Assembly (NCBI RefSeq): GCF_004322755.1
Contig: NZ_CP036401.1
Location: 7,006,001 to 7,070,000, forward strand
Direction: 5' to 3'
DNA length: 64,000 bases
Source: Pseudoduganella albidiflava
Lineage (GTDB): Bacteria > Pseudomonadota > Gammaproteobacteria > Burkholderiales > Burkholderiaceae_D
Shown: positions 24,528-31,706 of the stretch, one piece after another
How the letters are laid out: the number at the start of each line of letters is the position of its first letter
How positions within the stretch are numbered: the stretch's first letter is position 1
Position numbers and translations under genes: made by a program
Notes under the pieces: generated by a model
What the model was told of the DNA's origin: nothing
What the model saw: only the letters and a program-made list of their open reading frames with translations
The model's database searches: none

Positions 24528-26639
24528 ATGTCCCGCAAATTCCTGCATTTCCTGTTGCTGGCGGCCTTCGTGGCCGCCTCATCGTTTGCGCTGGCCGCCG
24601 AGCCGCCGACGCTGGTGGGCCGCATCTCCGCCGCCGAGGGCCAGGTCACGGTGCGCACCGACGATGGCGACGAAACCGGCTCGCTGCTGAACTGGCCCGT
24701 CAAGGGCGGCGACCGCATCACCACCGCGCGTGGCGCACGCACGGAGTTCCGCGTGGGCCCGGTCGCGGTGCGCCTGGACGGTGACAGCGCGCTCGACATC
24801 GAGGAACTGGATGAAGACGTGATGCACCTGCGCCTGAACTATGGCTCGGCCAGCGTGCGGGTGCGCGATCCGCAGGCGCTGTCCGGCTTCGAGCTGGCCA
24901 CGCCGCACGGCCGCGTGCTGCTCACGGAGCCGGGCACGGTGCGCGTCGACACCGACCGCGAACCGGATACCACGACCGTTTCCGTGCTGATGGGCATCGC
25001 CCGCCTGGAGGCGGCCGGCACCGCGCTGACACTGCGCACCGGCAAGCGCGCCGACATCCGCGGCGACGACGTGCGCACCGGCCAGGCGCTGCAGGATTCG
25101 TTCGATGCCTGGGCCTTCGCGCGCGACCGCCGCGACGATGGCGCGATCGCCACCCGCTACGTTCCCACCTACGTGACGGGCTACGAAGAGCTGGACCAGT
25201 ACGGCAGCTGGACCGTCAACGACGACTATGGCCCGCTGTGGGCGCCACGCTCCATCGCCAGCGGCTGGTCGCCCTACAGCGACGGCCGCTGGGCCTGGGT
25301 AGCGCCATGGGGCTGGACCTGGGTCGACAACGCGCCATGGGGCTACGCGCCGTTCCACTACGGCCGCTGGGTGACGGTGCGCGACCGCTGGTACTGGGCG
25401 CCCGGGCGCATCGTGGGCCGGCCCGTGTGGGCGCCTGCGCTGGTGGGCTGGGTGGGCGGCGACGGCTGGTCCGTGTCGTTCAGCGACCGCCGCAACCGTC
25501 CTGGCCTGGGCTGGTATCCGCTGACCCCGCGCGACCGCTATGTGCCGCATTACCAGGTGTCGGCGGACCATGAGCGTCGGCTGGGCTGGCAATACAGCGG
25601 CAACGAGCGGTGGAAGAACACGCCGGTGCGCCGCGAAGGCATCACCATCGTGCCCCGCGAACATTTCGAGGATCGCCGCAGCGTGCGCGTCAACAACCTG
25701 CCGCGCGCATCCGTGGCGAACCGGGGCAACCTGCCCGTCGCCGCCGCGCCGGTGGTGCCTGGCTTTGCCCGGGCACCGGACCGCAACCGCGACGGCATCG
25801 CCGACCGGGCGCAGGTGAACCGGCCGCAGATCGACCGGCCGCAGATCAGCGGTCCCCAAGTCAACCGGCTGCAGACCGACCGCGACGACGACGGCGCGCC
25901 GGGCCGCCTGCAGACCGGCCGCGACCGCGACAGCATCGCCGACCGCCTGCAGACCGATCGCAACCGTGAGGTGACGACGAGTAACCGTCTTCAAACGGAC
26001 CGCGATGGCGATGGCACGCCGGACCGCCAGCAGGTCGACCGTAGCCGCGATGGCATGGCGAACCGCTTCCAGGGCGACCGCGGCATCGACAGCGTGGCCG
26101 AGCGGATGCAGCGGGAGCGCAACGAGGCTCCGCTGCGCGGCAATAACGTGATCGTGACCGAGCGGCCGCGCGTGGAACGGCCGCAAATCGACAGGCCGCA
26201 AATCGACCGTCCGCAAATCGACCGGCCACAAGTCGAGCGCCCGGCAAGCCAGCCGGTGTTCAACGCGCCGGTGGCTCAGCCGGCACCGCAGGCGCGGCCG
26301 GAGCCGCCGCCATCGAGGGCGTTCGTCCAGGATGAGCGCAGGGAACGGCAACGCGAGATGATGCTGGAGCGGGCCGAAGCGCGGCGCGACGAAAGCCGCC
26401 GGGAAGCTGCCCAGCGCATGTCCATCCAGCAGCCGCCGCCAGCCGCCCAGCCGCGGCCCGCACCCGTCGCGGCTCCCGCCCCGCCGCCGATGATGCAGCC
26501 GCGGCCGGCACCGGCGCCGCCGCCGGTCATGCAGCCCCGTCCGGCACCGATGGCCCAGCCGTCGGCCCCGGCGCCCGCCCCGGCCGTGCAACCGCGCGGC
26601 GGACGGCCCGACCGTTCGGATGGTGCCCGCGAGCGCTAA
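24528..26639 (+). CDS. Secreted FecR-domain / DUF6600 protein with repetitive proline-rich tail
   Basis: A 703-residue exported protein. A signal peptide (residues 1-24, cleavage after ALAA) is followed by a FecR-like beta domain (about 30-165). Next comes a tryptophan-rich DUF6600 region (about 200-340; DGRWAWVAPWGWTWVDNAPW). The C-terminal 300 residues are low complexity. First come about seven copies of an NRLQTDRDGDGxxDR unit that resembles a calcium-binding thrombospondin-3 loop, then RPQIDRPQIDRPQIDRPQV near 548-566. After these come a charged helix rich in RERQREMMLERAEARR and Pro/Ala/Gln repeats. The protein is probably an envelope or surface structural component; the function is not known. 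Confidence 0.8.
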   Translation: MSRKFLHFLLLAAFVAASSFALAAEPPTLVGRISAAEGQVTVRTDDGDETGSLLNWPVKGGDRITTARGARTEFRVGPVAVRLDGDSALDIEELDEDVMHLRLNYGSASVRVRDPQALSGFELATPHGRVLLTEPGTVRVDTDREPDTTTVSVLMGIARLEAAGTALTLRTGKRADIRGDDVRTGQALQDSFDAWAFARDRRDDGAIATRYVPTYVTGYEELDQYGSWTVNDDYGPLWAPRSIASGWSPYSDGRWAWVAPWGWTWVDNAPWGYAPFHYGRWVTVRDRWYWAPGRIVGRPVWAPALVGWVGGDGWSVSFSDRRNRPGLGWYPLTPRDRYVPHYQVSADHERRLGWQYSGNERWKNTPVRREGITIVPREHFEDRRSVRVNNLPRASVANRGNLPVAAAPVVPGFARAPDRNRDGIADRAQVNRPQIDRPQISGPQVNRLQTDRDDDGAPGRLQTGRDRDSIADRLQTDRNREVTTSNRLQTDRDGDGTPDRQQVDRSRDGMANRFQGDRGIDSVAERMQRERNEAPLRGNNVIVTERPRVERPQIDRPQIDRPQIDRPQVERPASQPVFNAPVAQPAPQARPEPPPSRAFVQDERRERQREMMLERAEARRDESRREAAQRMSIQQPPPAAQPRPAPVAAPAPPPMMQPRPAPAPPPVMQPRPAPMAQPSAPAPAPAVQPRGGRPDRSDGARER

Positions 26640-27034
26640 CAAACGAATATTCCACGGCTGGGACGCCAACTTGGCGGCCCAGACCGGAATTTTGTTCGTT
26701 CATCCGCGTTTTCATGCAGCCTGTCACAAAGCCGTAGCGGGCGATTTGTACACTGACTACAGTATGGAAATGCCGGGAAAGCACGCACGACAGGCACTCG
26801 AATGCCGCAGCAACGCGATCCCGTGACCGTACCCATGTCCCGACTATTCCGTGCGCAGTTTTTACGGCCCAGAATAGTTTTTCGGCCAGCCTCCAGGCTG
26901 GCCATTTTTTTGCGCCGCCCCGGCGCGCGCCGCATTCGATAAAATAACGGACTGGCGTGGCAGTTCACCGTTGCCCGCAGCTTTTACTCATCAGTTCCTT
27001 CATCTGTTTCTTCCCACTGTCGATTGGAAATACC
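26640..27034. other. Non-coding region with orphan terminator
   Basis: A 395-bp gap between the FecR/DUF6600 gene and ybeD. No supported gene is present. An intrinsic terminator at 26884-26910 lies about 245 bp after the upstream stop codon, far for a simple 3' end. A small RNA between about 26750 and 26910 is possible. Confidence 0.5.
26884..26910 (+). terminator. Intrinsic terminator, rightward
   Basis: GGCCAGCC (26884-26891) and GGCTGGCC (26896-26903) form an 8-bp stem with a TCCA loop. ATTTTTTTG follows. Confidence 0.88.
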
Positions 27035-27310
27035 ATGGCTGCAATCCCTCCGAAAGAGTCCCTCATCGAATACCCGAGCGACTTCCCGATCAAGGTGATG
27101 GGCCCCACGCACGATGCCTTCACCGTGACCATCATCGAAGTCATCACGAAGCACGATCCGACCTTCCATGAAGGCAGGGTGGAGACCCGTCCTTCGTCGG
27201 GTGGCAAGTACACCGGCCTGACCGTGACCGTACGCGCGACCAGCCGCGAACAGCTCGATGCGCTGTACTCGGAGCTGTCCGGCCACCCGATGGTCAAGAT
27301 CGTCCTGTAA
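27035..27310 (+). CDS. ybeD: YbeD/DUF493 family protein
   Basis: A 91-residue cytosolic protein with a ferredoxin-like ACT-type fold. The family blocks are LIEYPSDFPIKVMG (residues 9-22) and GKYTGLTVTVRATSREQLDALY. It begins MAAIPPKESL; the open frame upstream to 26957 is hydrophobic but lacks support. DUF493 genes lie directly before lipB in many proteobacteria, as here. A regulatory link to lipoate metabolism is often proposed and is unproven. Confidence 0.9.
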   Translation: MAAIPPKESLIEYPSDFPIKVMGPTHDAFTVTIIEVITKHDPTFHEGRVETRPSSGGKYTGLTVTVRATSREQLDALYSELSGHPMVKIVL

Positions 27311-27335
27311 TTGCAACAGCGCAACTGCCCGGTCT

Positions 27336-27373
27336 TTGAGCAAGCACAAGGCACGCGGCGTATAATGGCAGGG
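27336..27373 (+). promoter_or_regulatory. Probable sigma-70 promoter of lipB
   Basis: A perfect -10 hexamer TATAAT (27361-27366) is preceded by TTGAGC (27336-27341) at 19-bp spacing. It lies 34 bp upstream of the lipB ATG at 27400. Confidence 0.6.
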
Positions 27374-27399
27374 CTTTGACTCACCTGCGCAGCCCTGCC

Positions 27400-28113
27400 A
27401 TGTCCACGACCAGCTCGTTCACGACGCCACTCCCGCCGGCGGTGATCCGCCATCTCGGCGCCGCCGACTACGAACCCACGTTCGCCGCCATGCGCGCGTT
27501 CACGGATGCGCGCACGCCGGACACGCCCGACGAGCTGTGGATCGTCGAGCATCCACCCGTCTACACGCTGGGCCTGGGTGCCGATCGCGGCCACCTGCTG
27601 GGCGGCGCCGCGCGGATTCCCGTGGTGCAGACCGACCGCGGCGGCGAGGTGACGTACCACGGCCCCGGGCAGGTCGTCATCTACCTGCTGATGGACCTGC
27701 GCCGCAACAAGCCGGGCGGCAAGCTGTATGCCCGGCAGTTCGTGCACAGGATCGAGGCCGCGATCATCAACGTGCTGGCCGCGCATGGCCTGGCCGGCGA
27801 GCGCGTCGAGGGCGCGCCCGGCATCTATATCGCCGATGGCCCGAAGCGCGGCGCGAAAATCGCCGCGCTCGGATTGAAAGTCCGGGGCAATGGCTGCACC
27901 TACCACGGCGTGTCGCTGAACGTGGCGATGGACCTGGCGCCGTTCACCTGGATCAACCCCTGTGGCTATGCCGGCCTGGAAACCATCGACATGCGCTCGA
28001 TGGGTATCGACGTGCCGCTGGCCGACGTGCAGCTGGCGCTGGCCAACGAACTGGTGCGCCAGCTCGACGTTGCGCCGTCCCCCGCACACCCGGAACTCTC
28101 CGCCGCCGCCTGA
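27400..28113 (+). CDS. lipB: Octanoyl-(ACP):protein N-octanoyltransferase
   Basis: A 237-residue cytosolic enzyme that moves the octanoyl group from acyl carrier protein to lipoyl domains. The family motif [12 protein letters not shown] is near residues 84-95, and the catalytic cysteine-lysine pair is in the segments [11 protein letters not shown] (Lys) and [11 protein letters not shown] (Cys). The ATG at 27400 directly follows the TATAAT promoter. lipA follows 21 bp downstream, so the two steps of lipoate synthesis are co-transcribed. Confidence 0.95.
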   Translation: MSTTSSFTTPLPPAVIRHLGAADYEPTFAAMRAFTDARTPDTPDELWIVEHPPVYTLGLGADRGHLLGGAARIPVVQTDRGGEVTYHGPGQVVIYLLMDLRRNKPGGKLYARQFVHRIEAAIINVLAAHGLAGERVEGAPGIYIADGPKRGAKIAALGLKVRGNGCTYHGVSLNVAMDLAPFTWINPCGYAGLETIDMRSMGIDVPLADVQLALANELVRQLDVAPSPAHPELSAAA

Positions 28114-28134
28114 ATGAATTCACAAGAGAACCCT

Positions 28135-29127
28135 ATGACCACCGAAACCACGACCGCCGCCGCCCCTGCTTACAACCCCAGCGAAAAGCAGAAAGGCGCC
28201 AGCAAGACGTCGCGCATCCCGATCAAGATCGTGCCGATCGAGCAGGTGGAGCGCCTGAAGAAGCCGGAGTGGATCCGCGTGAAGGCGGCATCGGCGTCCA
28301 GCCGCTTCTACGAGATCAAGGACATCCTGCGTGAAAACAAGCTGGTGACGGTGTGCGAGGAAGCTTCCTGCCCGAACATCGGCGAGTGCTTCGGCAAGGG
28401 CACGGCCACCTTCATGATCATGGGCGACAAGTGCACGCGCCGCTGCCCGTTCTGCGACGTGGGCCACGGCCGCCCCGACCCGCTGGACGTGGACGAGCCG
28501 GGCAACCTGGCCAACACGATCGCCAAGCTGCGCCTGTCCTATGTGGTGATCACGTCGGTGGACCGCGACGACCTGCGCGACGGCGGTGCCGGCCACTTCG
28601 TCGAGTGCATCACGAAGACCAAGGCGCTGTCGCCGAAAACGCAGATCGAAGTGCTGGTGCCGGACTTCCGCGGCCGCCTCGACAAGGCGCTGGACATCTT
28701 CGCCGGCGGCTTGCCGGACGTGATGAACCACAACCTGGAAACGGTGCCGCGCCTGTACAAGGAAGCCCGCCCCGGCGCCGACTACCTGCACTCGCTGAAG
28801 CTGCTGAAGGATTTCAAGGCACGCTACCCGCACGTGAAGACCAAGTCGGGCCTGATGGTCGGGCTGGGCGAAACGGACGAGGAAATCCTGCAGGTGATGC
28901 GCGACATGCGCGAACATGACATCGACATGCTGACCATCGGCCAGTACCTGGCGCCGTCGAACAGCCACCTGCCGGTGCGCCGCTACGTGCACCCGGACGT
29001 GTTCAAGATGTTCGAAGAGGAAGCGTACAAGATGGGCTTCGGCCACGCCGCCGTGGGCGCCATGGTGCGCAGCTCGTACCACGCGGATGTGCAGGCGCAT
29101 AACCTGCTGGAAGCTGTGAACGGCTAA
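28135..29127 (+). CDS. lipA: Lipoyl synthase
   Basis: A 330-residue radical-SAM enzyme that inserts two sulfurs into octanoyl chains. The auxiliary cluster motif is C74-x4-C79-x5-C85 ([12 protein letters not shown]). The SAM cluster motif is C100-x3-C104-x2-C107 (CTRRCPFC). The C-terminal serine ligand region is VRSSYHAD. The start at 28135 has AGAGAA upstream; an in-frame ATG at 28114 would add seven residues. It is the second gene of the lipBA unit. Confidence 0.96.
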   Translation: MTTETTTAAAPAYNPSEKQKGASKTSRIPIKIVPIEQVERLKKPEWIRVKAASASSRFYEIKDILRENKLVTVCEEASCPNIGECFGKGTATFMIMGDKCTRRCPFCDVGHGRPDPLDVDEPGNLANTIAKLRLSYVVITSVDRDDLRDGGAGHFVECITKTKALSPKTQIEVLVPDFRGRLDKALDIFAGGLPDVMNHNLETVPRLYKEARPGADYLHSLKLLKDFKARYPHVKTKSGLMVGLGETDEEILQVMRDMREHDIDMLTIGQYLAPSNSHLPVRRYVHPDVFKMFEEEAYKMGFGHAAVGAMVRSSYHADVQAHNLLEAVNG

Positions 29128-29152
29128 GCCGCGCAGTCAAAGAAGCACACAG

Positions 29153-29216
29153 CCTCGGGCAGCCGGGCTGGCGGCGCGGATGTGGAATCCGCAGCCATCA
29201 GCCTGGCTGCCCGAGG
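29153..29216. repeat. Long-range hairpin downstream of lipA
   Basis: CCTCGGGCAGCC (29153-29164) pairs perfectly with GGCTGCCCGAGG (29205-29216). The 40-nt loop itself contains GCGGAT/ATCCGC (29176-29192). There is no T-tract, so it is not a standard terminator. It marks the step from GC-rich lipA to the AT-richer toxin island and could be a structured RNA, a REP-type repeat or an element end. Confidence 0.6.
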
Positions 29217-29295
29217 TCGTTTACGGGGCGGTATCCGATTATGCGGATGGCTCGAATGGGGTGATGTCGTGCGTGGAGCCGTGGCTGCCTGTTCG

Positions 29296-29913
29296 TTATA
29301 CAGGCGGAATTGTAGCTACACGCAGAGGTTCAAACTGCGCAAGAATCACCAGGTGTTCAATAGCTTTGACCTTCTGCAAATGATCAAGCGTGGAAGGGCC
29401 GCCAAGTGCCAAAGCAGGGAAAAACCCATACATCTCGTCACGCTTCAGGCGCCCTAGTTTCTGGCATGCGTCTTCGAACATGTCAGCGAAATCGTTCTCA
29501 TCACGGGATAGCAAGCCAAAAAATGCTTGTACACCTAAATTCATTTTTTCGCCAATCAGTATCGAGTCGGTTGGAAAGCAGTAAGAACCCGGTGCAAATA
29601 TCGATAGCGAGTCGCCAGTTTTTTCGCCCCATAAATACAAGTCGCCAAAAGCACCTCGGGCAATAATGTGATACGCATCCTGCTCCATAAATGGTGTGTC
29701 ACCAATCCATGATTCCAGAACTGGCTCATATTCTTGAGGGTTGACCGTCCAAAACAAGCCATCCGCATAGCCGCACCAACCATGTGCTTTCCAGTATGCC
29801 AACAGCTGGTCTGGTAGCTTGCCGCGGTAACGCTCGATGCTCGACAGGGGCACATGCTGCTTGTCAAAACTTGGCCCCATTTTCTCCAGGAAGTACTCAA
29901 AATTTTCGTCCAT
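29296..29913 (-). CDS. GAD-like/DUF1851 immunity protein (Tdi1-type)
   Basis: A 205-residue cytosolic protein. Residues 1-105 are a GAD-like domain (FEYFLEKMGPSFDKQHVPLS, then YWKAHGWCGYADGLFW). Residues about 120-200 are DUF1851 (FGLLSRDENDFADMF, then DEMYGFFPALALGG). This pair is the known make-up of Tdi1, the immunity protein for the Agrobacterium type VI effector Tde1. It starts with AAGGAGC eight bases before the ATG and lies 10 bp downstream of a toxin gene with the matching Ntox15 domain. It is distinctly AT-richer than the surrounding chromosome. Confidence 0.85.
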   Translation of the reverse strand: MDENFEYFLEKMGPSFDKQHVPLSSIERYRGKLPDQLLAYWKAHGWCGYADGLFWTVNPQEYEPVLESWIGDTPFMEQDAYHIIARGAFGDLYLWGEKTGDSLSIFAPGSYCFPTDSILIGEKMNLGVQAFFGLLSRDENDFADMFEDACQKLGRLKRDEMYGFFPALALGGPSTLDHLQKVKAIEHLVILAQFEPLRVATIPPV

Positions 29914-29923
29914 GAGTTGCTCC

Positions 29924-31330
29924 TTATTTACACCGTTCAAGTCTTACGTTCATTTTTGTAGCTGTGCGGCCAGCTTTGGGAATAGCATTTGCGGCTCTGT
30001 CCAGTTCTGTCAAACGTCCACCCCTTCTCCATTGCGCGCCTATGCGTTTATTGATATTCAGATCGCCAAAGTCACTGATTTTATCCCTGCCTCCGGCTAC
30101 CATATCTGGATTATGTAGAGCACCTAACGTCTTCATTATTTCGGTAGCTTTTTCTTCAGATTTTTTGTCGGCTTCTCGGACAGAGAATCCTTCACCTATA
30201 TATTCCTTTGCATATTTTTCCAGGAGCTTCTTACGATATTTTGCTCGTGCCTTCACCGCTATATTTGGATCCCGCTGAGTCTCTTTTGCATCAAAAAGGG
30301 AGCGCCCCTCAATATATTCATTCACCGTCATATCATTGAGGCCCCTTTCCTGCCCGGCCAGTTGCCGATCAAACTCAGGAAACCCTGAACGAGGCAACTC
30401 ATTGGTTTTGAAGCACGGCACTACTTTCTTCGGCATGCCATTAGGCCGGGGCCGCTCAGGTTCCTCATCGGGGCCACGACGGCGCGGAGGCGGTGGCGGC
30501 GGTGCTGGAGGCTCGCCATGTCCACCCCCGCCGCCGCCGCGTGATCGCAGCAGCGGATGCTGGCTCAGCCTGGCTTCGTTGTGCTCGAACCATTGCGCCG
30601 CTTTCGGCCCGAGGCGCGGGCTCTGGCTGATCTCCTTCAGCGCGGCCGCCCTGCCGCCCTTGCCCCGCGTGACGTAGGCCAGCAGTACCGAAACGATGGT
30701 CATGGCCATCATAACGTGGCCCTGCGCCAGGTAAAACGCGGCCGTCGATGGGCTGCCGCCTGTCACCACGCCGAAGTTCGACAGGTAATCCTGCCGGGTT
30801 GGTCCCCACGCTTCGGTGAACCCTTTTTCGTAGTAGCCGAGCGCTTCGGGAACGGCCTGGAACACACCTTCCACCAGGGACTTCAAGCCCAGCAGCGACA
30901 GCAGCGCGCCGCCGACATAGGCGCCTGCGGCAGCGCCGGCCGCTGCGCCAGGCACGGCGCCGATTCCGCCGAGGAAGGCACCCACGCCGCCGCCGATCAC
31001 TCCACCCGCAAGCACCGACCCGCCGTAGTACAGGGCAATGTCTTCGCACACCGCCAGGAGAATGGGCCAGATCGCCGATACGTCGATGCCGGCTAGTCTC
31101 TGGGCGATCAGGCGCTGCGCCAGCGGCCCCGAATCAGACAGCGCCCGGCGCACGCGTTGCACGCGCCCCATCTGTTCGGAACTCCACAGGTGGCAGGCCG
31201 CGTCGGCCAGGCGGCCCATGCTGTCATGGGGCCGGCCAAAGCCACCCGGTTGTCCGCACCATTTCAGCTCTTCTTCCTTGCGCTCGAGCTTGCTCCACAC
31301 GCGCCATGCGCCGGTCCTGTCATCGCCCAT
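29924..31330 (-). CDS. Polymorphic toxin with glycine zipper and Ntox15 (Tde1-type) DNase domain
   Basis: A 468-residue effector. Residues 1-250 are a delivery region with a long glycine/alanine zipper (about 103-148; GGVIGGGVGAFLGGIG). A Gly and Pro linker follows (264-298). Residues about 306-440 are an Ntox15 domain: CFKTNELPRSGFPEFDRQL, QERGLNDMTVNEY, and the catalytic-type HxxD motif as HNPD (406-409). Ntox15 is the nuclease of Tde1. GGAG precedes the ATG at 31330, but the frame stays open upstream to about 31470 without a start codon and family-like sequence continues there in two frames, so the 5' end may be damaged. Base composition turns AT-rich at about residue 300, as in swapped toxin tips. 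No type VI secretion genes are in the window. Confidence 0.85.
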   Translation of the reverse strand: MGDDRTGAWRVWSKLERKEEELKWCGQPGGFGRPHDSMGRLADAACHLWSSEQMGRVQRVRRALSDSGPLAQRLIAQRLAGIDVSAIWPILLAVCEDIALYYGGSVLAGGVIGGGVGAFLGGIGAVPGAAAGAAAGAYVGGALLSLLGLKSLVEGVFQAVPEALGYYEKGFTEAWGPTRQDYLSNFGVVTGGSPSTAAFYLAQGHVMMAMTIVSVLLAYVTRGKGGRAAALKEISQSPRLGPKAAQWFEHNEARLSQHPLLRSRGGGGGGHGEPPAPPPPPPRRRGPDEEPERPRPNGMPKKVVPCFKTNELPRSGFPEFDRQLAGQERGLNDMTVNEYIEGRSLFDAKETQRDPNIAVKARAKYRKKLLEKYAKEYIGEGFSVREADKKSEEKATEIMKTLGALHNPDMVAGGRDKISDFGDLNINKRIGAQWRRGGRLTELDRAANAIPKAGRTATKMNVRLERCK

Positions 31331-31706
31331 CGAAAGCTCCGCAATCCAGCGCAGGTTCTTCGGAGGCCCGATGCCATCGAGCCCGCCCGGATGCTGGGCG
31401 GCGAATCGAGCCGCCAGCGATCTACCAAGGCAGCGTAGGCGGGTTCGAGCGACCGCTAGTTGATGATGAGCAATTTATTGCCTAATGGCACCAACGATAC
31501 GCCATGTAATCCGGGCTCGTGACGGCCAGCAGACACAGCAAAGGAGAAAAGCGGGCTGGACAGCGAAGAAGCGGAGCGCGAGAGGAAGATGCGGCGCGAA
31601 GAAGGAAGAGGATCGCCGCGGCAAGCGCGGCCATGGCGAAAGAAAGCAGCGGCTACCGAGGACATTCAGCCCCCGACAGCCGCTCATCAAGCCGGGATGC
31701 AAGCGC
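31331..31706. other. Gap between toxin and GGDEF/EAL gene, degenerate coding remains
   Basis: No intact gene is supported. On the minus strand the last 130 bp before the toxin ATG read sensibly in two frames: SLEPAYAALVDRW in one, then LAARFAAQHPGGLDGIGPP in the toxin frame. This fits an N-terminal coding part broken by a frameshift near 31405. A 50-residue leucine- and arginine-rich frame at 31482-31634 lacks a ribosome-binding site and is not called. Confidence 0.45.

Noticed and set aside
26620..26826. 68-codon rightward frame overlapping the end of the FecR/DUF6600 gene
   Set aside because: No ribosome-binding site, no family, and it begins inside another gene.
29153..29216. Rho-independent terminator for lipA
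   Set aside because: The stem is strong but the loop is 40 nt and no T-tract follows, so it is reported as a structure of unknown role instead.
31482..31634. 50-codon leftward frame rich in Leu and Arg upstream of the toxin
   Set aside because: No Shine-Dalgarno and no recognisable family; the hydrophobic start may be chance in GC-rich DNA.
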